Of a stretch of 10,782 bases of DNA, positions 7,411-10,782 are shown in pieces (position 1 is the first letter of the stretch; each line of letters opens with the position of its first letter). The notes under the pieces were generated by a model. That model made no database searches. It had not been told where the DNA came from and saw only the letters and a list, made by a program, of their open reading frames with translations. The stretch is from Alphaproteobacteria bacterium MarineAlpha3_Bin3 (GTDB lineage Bacteria > Pseudomonadota > Alphaproteobacteria > Rhodospirillales > Casp-alpha2): contig PTLK01000041.1 in the NCBI GenBank assembly GCA_002938075.1, positions 1 through 10,782 of the forward strand, in the 5' to 3' direction. The translations under genes were made by a program, and so were the position numbers.

Positions 7411-7507
7411 CCCTGTTTCCCAGGGAGTTCTTGAGGGAAGGGGCTGTTCCCGCCTTCGCGAAGCCCGCTTCGGCGGGCGAAGGAAGGTCGGCAGCCCTTT
7501 TCTTTAT
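7411..7507 (+). ncRNA. Strongly folded 3' region after grxD; possible small RNA or terminator
   Basis: Three nested or adjacent stems are visible. CCCC-TTCCC (7410-7420) pairs with GGGAA-GGGG (7435-7443, with a small bulge). GGGCTG (7441-7446) pairs with CAGCCC (7492-7497). Inside the latter, CCTTC/GAAGG (7453-7457, 7479-7483) encloses GCCCGC-TTCG-GCGGGC (7463-7478), a stable UUCG-loop hairpin. A T-rich run (TTTTCTTTAT, 7498-7507) follows CAGCCC at once. The first two stems compete for the G-run at 7440-7443. The outer stem plus T-run is a good intrinsic terminator for bolA-grxD. The amount of upstream structure could instead be a free small RNA; TATAGA at 7401 could be its -10 but no -35 is seen. 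No known RNA family was recognised (6S, SRP and tmRNA were considered). Confidence 0.4.
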
Positions 7508-7592
7508 CTCCGGGGCCGAAAAAAAATGAATAAAATGGGCAAAGAATCCTTTGCCGGACCCGTTTTCAGCCGATTCCGGGCCCCGTTCCGGG

Positions 7593-7622
7593 TTGCGAAA
7601 ATACGGTTTTTCGAGGTATTCT
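7593..7622 (+). promoter_or_regulatory. Possible promoter of the broken coiled-coil gene
   Basis: TTGCGA (7593-7598) and TATTCT (7617-7622) are separated by 18 bases; each matches the sigma-70 consensus at 4 of 6 positions. TATTCT is the same -10 as proposed for the HNH gene further on. It would start transcripts about 30 bases before the ATA at 7658. Confidence 0.35.
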
Positions 7623-7657
7623 AGGGGCCACGGTCAATACCGCTTTGAGAGAGTTTC

Positions 7658-8305
7658 ATAGCTGAAATTTCGGCTGTCACCGCCGCCCGCGCGGCGGTCC
7701 TGAGGAACGACACCCGCAACCTGCGCCGACAGGAGTTACGGAACGCCGAGCGCCTGAAGCAAGTGCGCCAGGCCGACCTCGACAAACGGGCCCGCATCAT
7801 CGAGGACCAGTTGTCACTCGACCGGCGCCGGCTCGATACCCGCCGCGACGACCTGAGCCGGGAAGACGCCAATCGGCGGCTTTTCCGCGCCCGGGGGCTC
7901 GACGTCGAGCGCGCTTTGCCGCCGCTGACGCCGAGCGAGCCCATCGGCGGCCTAATTACCCCCGAGGAGCTTGAAATCCAGCGCCAATTGGCCGAACCGG
8001 ACCGGCCGCCGCCCGTCGGACTGCCGCCGCTCGAAGACCGGCTGGCGCCGCCGACCCCATTCGAGTCCCCGGGCGTCGCCGCAATCGACGATTTCGAGCC
8101 GGCCCCGGCCACCGGCTAGAACGAGGAATTGACCTTCGCGCTTCAGGAGCGCGAAAGGGCGCTCCGCGTCAACGAGCGCCGCGCCGAGGAGATCGATTCC
8201 CAGGTGCGCCAGGAAGTCGACCTGCAATTGGCCCAGGACCGCATCAACGAGGCCAACTTCGATCCGGAACGGCCGAGCGGCACCCTGGTCGACGTTTTCG
8301 GCTAA
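7658..8305 (+). pseudogene. Coiled-coil protein gene with lost start and in-frame TAG
   Basis: One frame is open from 7649 to a TAG at 8117-8119, then continues for 61 more codons to TAA at 8303-8305. Both halves look coding and alike: high third-position GC and charged heptad-like helices (LDKRARIIEDQLSLDRRRLD before the stop; LQERERALRVNERRAEEID after it), with a Pro-rich linker between (about 8000-8110). No ATG, GTG or TTG occurs in the first 35 codons, yet IAEISAVTAARAAVLRNDTR reads like a protein start if the ATA at 7658 were ATG. The first usable start, GTG at 7763, has no ribosome site. Restored length would be about 215 residues. The product ends SGTLVDVFG; similar short endings occur in small alphaproteobacterial proteins near flagellins, a weak recollection only. 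Likely a recent pseudogene; sequencing error, an ATA start or TAG read-through are alternatives. Confidence 0.6.
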
Positions 8306-9189
8306 TCGCCCCCGCCCTTCCGTTCCACCGGCATCCGCCGGCCCAGTCCGACAACGCCGACCACGGCAATCGCGAAGCCGATGGTGACGGCGTCGATCTC
8401 CTCGCCCAACAGAACGGCGGACGCGATCAGCGTCATGAACACCTGCAACAACTGCACCTGGCCGACGCGCGCCACGCCACCAAGGGCGAGCCCCCGGTTC
8501 CAGGCGAAAAACGCTAACAATTGGCTGAACAGCGCGACATAAAGGAACGCCGCCCACACCCTTGCCGGGGCGCCCCAGTTCACGCCGTCCATGTGCCACG
8601 CCACCACGGGCAGAATGAACGGCACCGAGACCACCAGGGCCCAGCAGATCACCTGCCAGCCGCAGAGCGTACGCGACAACTCGCCGCCGACGGCGTAACC
8701 CACCCCGGCTGCGGCGACGGCCAACAGCAACCACCAGTCGCCCGCCACCAGCCCGCCCGCGCCCTTGAGCGCGGCGAACGCGACCACCAGCGCGCTGCCG
8801 AACATCGCCAGCGTCCAGAACCCGGCGCTCGGCCGCTCGCCGCACAGCACCGCTCCGGCCACCGTCGTCGCCAGCGGCAACACGCCCATCACGACGCCGC
8901 CGTGCGCCGCCGGCACGCTCACCATGGCGATAGCGGAGAAAAGCGGGAACCCCAGCACCACGCCGAGGGCGACGACCATCAGGCGCCCCCAGTGGCGGCG
9001 GTCCGGCAACGGCTGGCGCCTGACCGCCAGGATCAAGGCGGCGACGGCGGCGGCGGCGACGGCGCGCCCGAGACCGACGAACACGGCATCCAGCCCGCCC
9101 AAGACGGCGATCCGCGTCGCCGGCAGGGTGACCGAGAAGATGGCGACGCCGATGACACCCAGCAACATGCCTTTCAGCTCGTCGCTCAT
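8302..9189 (-). CDS. EamA-family (DMT superfamily) transporter
   Basis: A 295-residue inner-membrane protein with about ten hydrophobic helices in two homologous halves (roughly 5-140 and 150-283), the normal layout of EamA/RhaT-type drug/metabolite exporters. The duplication is visible: PLATTVAGAVLCGERPS at the end of the first half matches LQVFMTLIASAVLLGEEID in the second, each with the conserved Glu after helix four. The N-terminus KGMLLGVIGVAIFSVTLPATRIAV is typical too. The substrate cannot be told; family members export amino acids, nucleosides or other metabolites. The start at 9189 has a distant GGTGGGA about 13 bases upstream. It follows rpsD on the same strand after 79 bases, with a possible weak hairpin between. 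Its TAG stop overlaps the TAA of the convergent broken gene by two bases. Confidence 0.9.
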   Translation of the reverse strand: MSDELKGMLLGVIGVAIFSVTLPATRIAVLGGLDAVFVGLGRAVAAAAVAALILAVRRQPLPDRRHWGRLMVVALGVVLGFPLFSAIAMVSVPAAHGGVVMGVLPLATTVAGAVLCGERPSAGFWTLAMFGSALVVAFAALKGAGGLVAGDWWLLLAVAAAGVGYAVGGELSRTLCGWQVICWALVVSVPFILPVVAWHMDGVNWGAPARVWAAFLYVALFSQLLAFFAWNRGLALGGVARVGQVQLLQVFMTLIASAVLLGEEIDAVTIGFAIAVVGVVGLGRRMPVERKGGGD

Positions 9190-9218
9190 TGGCTAATCGT
9201 TCCCACCTAAACCAAGGG

Positions 9219-9238
9219 CCGCATCGTACCCGACGCGG
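9219..9238 (-). terminator. Weak hairpin after rpsD
   Basis: On the minus strand CCGCGTCG and CGATGCGG can form an 8-bp stem (one G-U) with a GGTA loop, followed by CCCTTGGTTT. The T-run is poor, so some read-through into the transporter gene is likely. Confidence 0.35.
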
Positions 9239-9268
9239 TCCCGGAAATATCGGTAATCGCCCCAGCGC

Positions 9269-9886
9269 CTAACGCGAATAGAACTCGATCACCAGGTTCG
9301 GCTCCATGGTCACCGGATAGGGCACGTCGGCCAGTTTCGGCGTCGCCTTGAAGATGCCCTGCATCTTCTTGAGGTTGACGTCGAGGTAATCAGGGACGTC
9401 GCGCTCCGGGCTTTCGATGGCCAGCAGCACCAAGGGAAGCTGGCGCGACTTCTCCTTGACCTCGATGACGTCGTCTTCCTTGACCTGGTAGCTCGGGATG
9501 TTGACCCGCTTGCCGTTGACGTGGATGTGGCCGTGGTTGATGAACTGGCGCGACGAGAACACGGTGGGCACGAACTTCATCCGGTAGACGACGGCATCGA
9601 GGCGGCGCTCCAGGAGCCCGATCAGGTTTTCGGAGGTGTCGCCGCGGCGACGGTCGGCCTCGCGGTAATAGCGGCGGAACTGCTTCTCGGTGATGTTGCC
9701 GTAATAGCCCTTCAGCTTCTGCTTCGCCATCAACTGGATGCTGAAGTCGCTGGGCTTGCGGCCGCGCCGCTGGCCGTGCTGTCCGGGGCCGTAATCGCGG
9801 GTGTTGACGGGGCTTTTCGGCCGCCCCCACAGGTTGACGCCGAGGCGGCGGTTGATCTTGTATTTGGACTTGATGCGTTTGGTCAT
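9269..9886 (-). CDS. rpsD: 30S ribosomal protein S4 (uS4)
   Basis: uS4 binds 16S rRNA early in small-subunit assembly and helps decoding accuracy; in many bacteria it also regulates its own operon. The 205-residue length is standard for alphaproteobacteria. Seen: KRIKSKYKINRRLGVNLWGR at the start, PGQHGQRRGRKPSDFS, KQFRRYYREADRRRGDT, and the S4 RNA-binding domain at about 95-155 (ERRLDAVVYRM, SSRQFINHGHIHVNGKRVN), ending NLVIEFYSR. No zinc-binding cysteines are present, so this is the C-minus form. Here it is a stand-alone gene outside the large ribosomal operons, as usual in alphaproteobacteria. GAAGG lies 4 bases and GGGAG 11 bases before the ATG. A good promoter is seen upstream at 10002-10029, leaving a leader of about 110 bases that could carry regulation. 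Confidence 0.98.
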   Translation of the reverse strand: MTKRIKSKYKINRRLGVNLWGRPKSPVNTRDYGPGQHGQRRGRKPSDFSIQLMAKQKLKGYYGNITEKQFRRYYREADRRRGDTSENLIGLLERRLDAVVYRMKFVPTVFSSRQFINHGHIHVNGKRVNIPSYQVKEDDVIEVKEKSRQLPLVLLAIESPERDVPDYLDVNLKKMQGIFKATPKLADVPYPVTMEPNLVIEFYSR

Positions 9887-10001
9887 GGCCTTCGCTCCCG
9901 CGTTGATCCGGGTGTCGTTTTGTCCCGGTAGGCCCGCTTAACGGCTGGGCGGGGCGGCGCCGCTTATACGCTCGCCCGCGTTCCCGGGAATGAAGCGCCG
10001 G

Positions 10002-10029
10002 AGTATAGCCATGACGGGGTGGTTGTAAA
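10002..10029 (-). promoter_or_regulatory. Likely rpsD promoter
   Basis: On the minus strand TTTACA (10024-10029), 16 bases, then TATACT (10002-10007); each hexamer matches the consensus at 5 of 6. The predicted start near 9995 gives rpsD a leader of about 110 bases. A GGCCC/GGGCC hairpin just upstream (about 10029-10052) could end the HNH transcript. Confidence 0.6.
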
Positions 10030-10068
10030 GGCCCGGGGTGGGGTTTGAGGGCCGCAAGCGGGAGGGAT

Positions 10069-10632
10069 TTAAGTCGTTTCCAGCTCGGTGTCCCAATAGA
10101 GGAAATCGCGCCAGCTTTGGTGCAGGTAGTTGGGCGGGAAGGCGCGGCCGTTCTCCTGCAGCTGGTAATTGGACGGACGGCGCGGGCGGCGCAGCGGCCG
10201 CATCCGCGATTCCTGGGGCAGCCGGTGGCCTTTCTTCAGGTTGCACGGTTCGCACGCGGTGACCACGTTGTCCCATAACGTCCGCCCGCCCTTGGAGCGC
10301 GGGATGATGTGGTCGAAAGTCAGCACCTCGGCCTGGAAGGCGCCGCCACAGTACTGGCACGAGAAGGCATCGCGCAGGAACACGTTGAAGCGCGTGAACG
10401 CCGGGTGGCGGTCCATGTGCACGTATTTCTTCAGCGAGATGACGCTCGGCATCTTCAGTTCAATGCTCGGCGAGTGGACGGCGCGGTCGTATTCGTAGAC
10501 CACGTTGACGCGCGCGAGAAACACCGCCTTGATCGAGTTCTGCCACGACCACAAGGACAGTGGGAAGTAGCTCAACGGCCGGAAATCGGCGTTGAGCACC
10601 AGGGCCGGATAGTTTTCGACCGCCGTGTTCAT
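10069..10632 (-). CDS. HNH endonuclease-fold protein
   Basis: A 187-residue protein of the widespread bacterial HNH family whose physiological role is poorly known; HNH domains cut or nick DNA using one metal ion. The N-terminal ~85 residues carry the conserved block ALVLNADFRPLSYFPLSLWS and FLARVNVVYEYDR. The HNH domain spans about 90-135: zinc pair Cys92/Cys95 (CQYC), FDHIIPRSKGG with catalytic Asp107-His108, Asn122 in LWDNVV, and Cys127/Cys130 (CEPCN) completing the zinc site. The basic, Pro/Arg-rich stretch after residue 143 (RMRPLRRPRRPSN) may bind DNA. The start at 10632 is chosen because GGGAGGA lies 9 bases upstream; an ATG 30 bases further up overlaps that site. It has its own promoter and no methylase or toxin partner nearby, so it does not look like a restriction system. 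Confidence 0.92.
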   Translation of the reverse strand: MNTAVENYPALVLNADFRPLSYFPLSLWSWQNSIKAVFLARVNVVYEYDRAVHSPSIELKMPSVISLKKYVHMDRHPAFTRFNVFLRDAFSCQYCGGAFQAEVLTFDHIIPRSKGGRTLWDNVVTACEPCNLKKGHRLPQESRMRPLRRPRRPSNYQLQENGRAFPPNYLHQSWRDFLYWDTELETT

Positions 10633-10641
10633 CTGAGCACA

Positions 10642-10648
10642 TCCTCCC
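10642..10648 (-). promoter_or_regulatory. Ribosome binding site of the HNH gene
   Basis: Minus-strand GGGAGGA, 9 bases from the ATG at 10632. It decides against the longer start at 10662. Confidence 0.6.
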
Positions 10649-10676
10649 AAGGACGGCGCCAAGGTTTTCGGGCCGG

Positions 10677-10705
10677 AGAATAAACTACTTGTGAATCCCT
10701 GACAA
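10677..10705 (-). promoter_or_regulatory. Likely promoter of the HNH gene
   Basis: On the minus strand TTGTCA (10700-10705; 5 of 6), 17 bases, then TATTCT (10677-10682; 4 of 6), about 45 bases before the start codon. It lies between the preceding minus-strand gene and the HNH gene, so the HNH gene is probably an independent unit. Confidence 0.55.
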
Positions 10706-10740
10706 ACCCCGAGTCGGCGTGGAAAGTTCCGGGACGCGCC

Positions 10741-10782
10741 TTAAGCCGGCATCAGGTCGAAGGCGACACTGATCCGCGTCTC
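10741..10782 (-). CDS. 3' end of an unidentified gene
   Basis: The last 13 codons of a minus-strand frame, ETRISVAFDLMPA, end with TAA at 10741-10743 and run off the window. The pattern TRISVAFDL resembles the end of the double-stranded beta-helix core of 2OG-Fe(II) oxygenases (the Arg that binds 2-oxoglutarate is followed by a hydrophobic strand such as RISIAFN), but 13 residues are too few to be sure. The 58-base gap before the HNH gene's start region holds that gene's promoter. Confidence 0.4.
   Translation of the reverse strand, partial: ETRISVAFDLMPA

Larger units (their letters stand above)
7295..7657 (+). other. 363-base gap without a convincing gene
   Basis: Besides the folded region at 7411-7507, this gap has a purine-rich, A-rich stretch (7325-7390), an A8 tract (7519-7526), a perfect 7-bp hairpin GGCAAAG-AATC-CTTTGCC (7538-7555), and a promoter-like pair at 7593-7622. 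A 32-codon ATG-to-TAG frame (7526-7624) exists but has no ribosome site or recognisable features. The base composition is more AT-rich than the flanking genes. Confidence 0.6.

Noticed and set aside
7526..7624. 32-codon ATG-to-TAG frame in the gap after grxD
   Set aside because: No ribosome site, overlaps a hairpin and an apparent promoter, and the product has no recognisable pattern.
7621..8112. Long minus-strand Ser/Arg-rich frame opposite the broken coiled-coil gene
   Set aside because: Low-complexity antisense of a GC-rich coding frame; the plus-strand frame has better codon bias and sensible helices.
8521..9210. Long plus-strand frames opposite the transporter gene
   Set aside because: Composition is Gln/His/Arg-rich shadow sequence; the minus strand encodes a clear ten-helix EamA protein.
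10069..10632. HNH protein as part of a restriction or defence system
   Set aside because: No methyltransferase, helicase or toxin-antitoxin gene next to it; flanked by rpsD and an ordinary gene end with separate promoters.

Overview
The window looks like a chromosomal housekeeping region of a GC-rich alphaproteobacterium, probably from the Rhodospirillales or a related group. The evidence is the alphaproteobacterial-type PurC, PurS, PurQ and small-type PurL, a BolA and CGFS monothiol glutaredoxin pair just downstream of purL, and a 205-residue zinc-free ribosomal protein S4. Species-level assignment is not possible from the sequence alone.

Plus strand, 1-2423: a tight operon with the 3' part of purC, then purS, purQ and a rhomboid intramembrane protease whose start codon overlaps the purQ stop. 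Minus strand, 2505-3305: a 54-residue charged coiled-coil protein and a secreted single-TPR protein. The TPR frame continues past a TGA into a very Lys/Arg-rich tail with no start of its own. These genes separate purSQ from purL. Plus strand, 3525-7294: purL, a RidA-family protein, two tiny single-span membrane proteins (40 and 39 residues), bolA and grxD. PurL, PurQ and PurS together form the FGAM synthase complex, which is the fourth step of IMP synthesis. PurC acts later in the same pathway. BolA and Grx4 form a [2Fe-2S]-carrying pair used in iron-sulfur trafficking.

7295-7657 has no convincing gene. It holds a strongly folded stretch ending in a T-rich run (terminator or small structured RNA), a second small hairpin and a possible promoter. 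7658-8305 carries what looks like one coiled-coil gene that has lost its ATG (ATA in its place) and is split by an in-frame TAG. Minus strand, 8302-10782: an EamA-type transporter, rpsD with a plausible promoter, an HNH endonuclease-fold protein with its own promoter, and the last 13 codons of another gene.

No clearly new multi-gene system (defence island, CRISPR, biosynthetic cluster, phage or IS) is visible. The points most worth checking are the two reading frames broken by single in-frame stops, the unannotated micro-membrane-protein pair, the structured 3' region after grxD, and a Glu-to-Gln change in a PurC signature motif.
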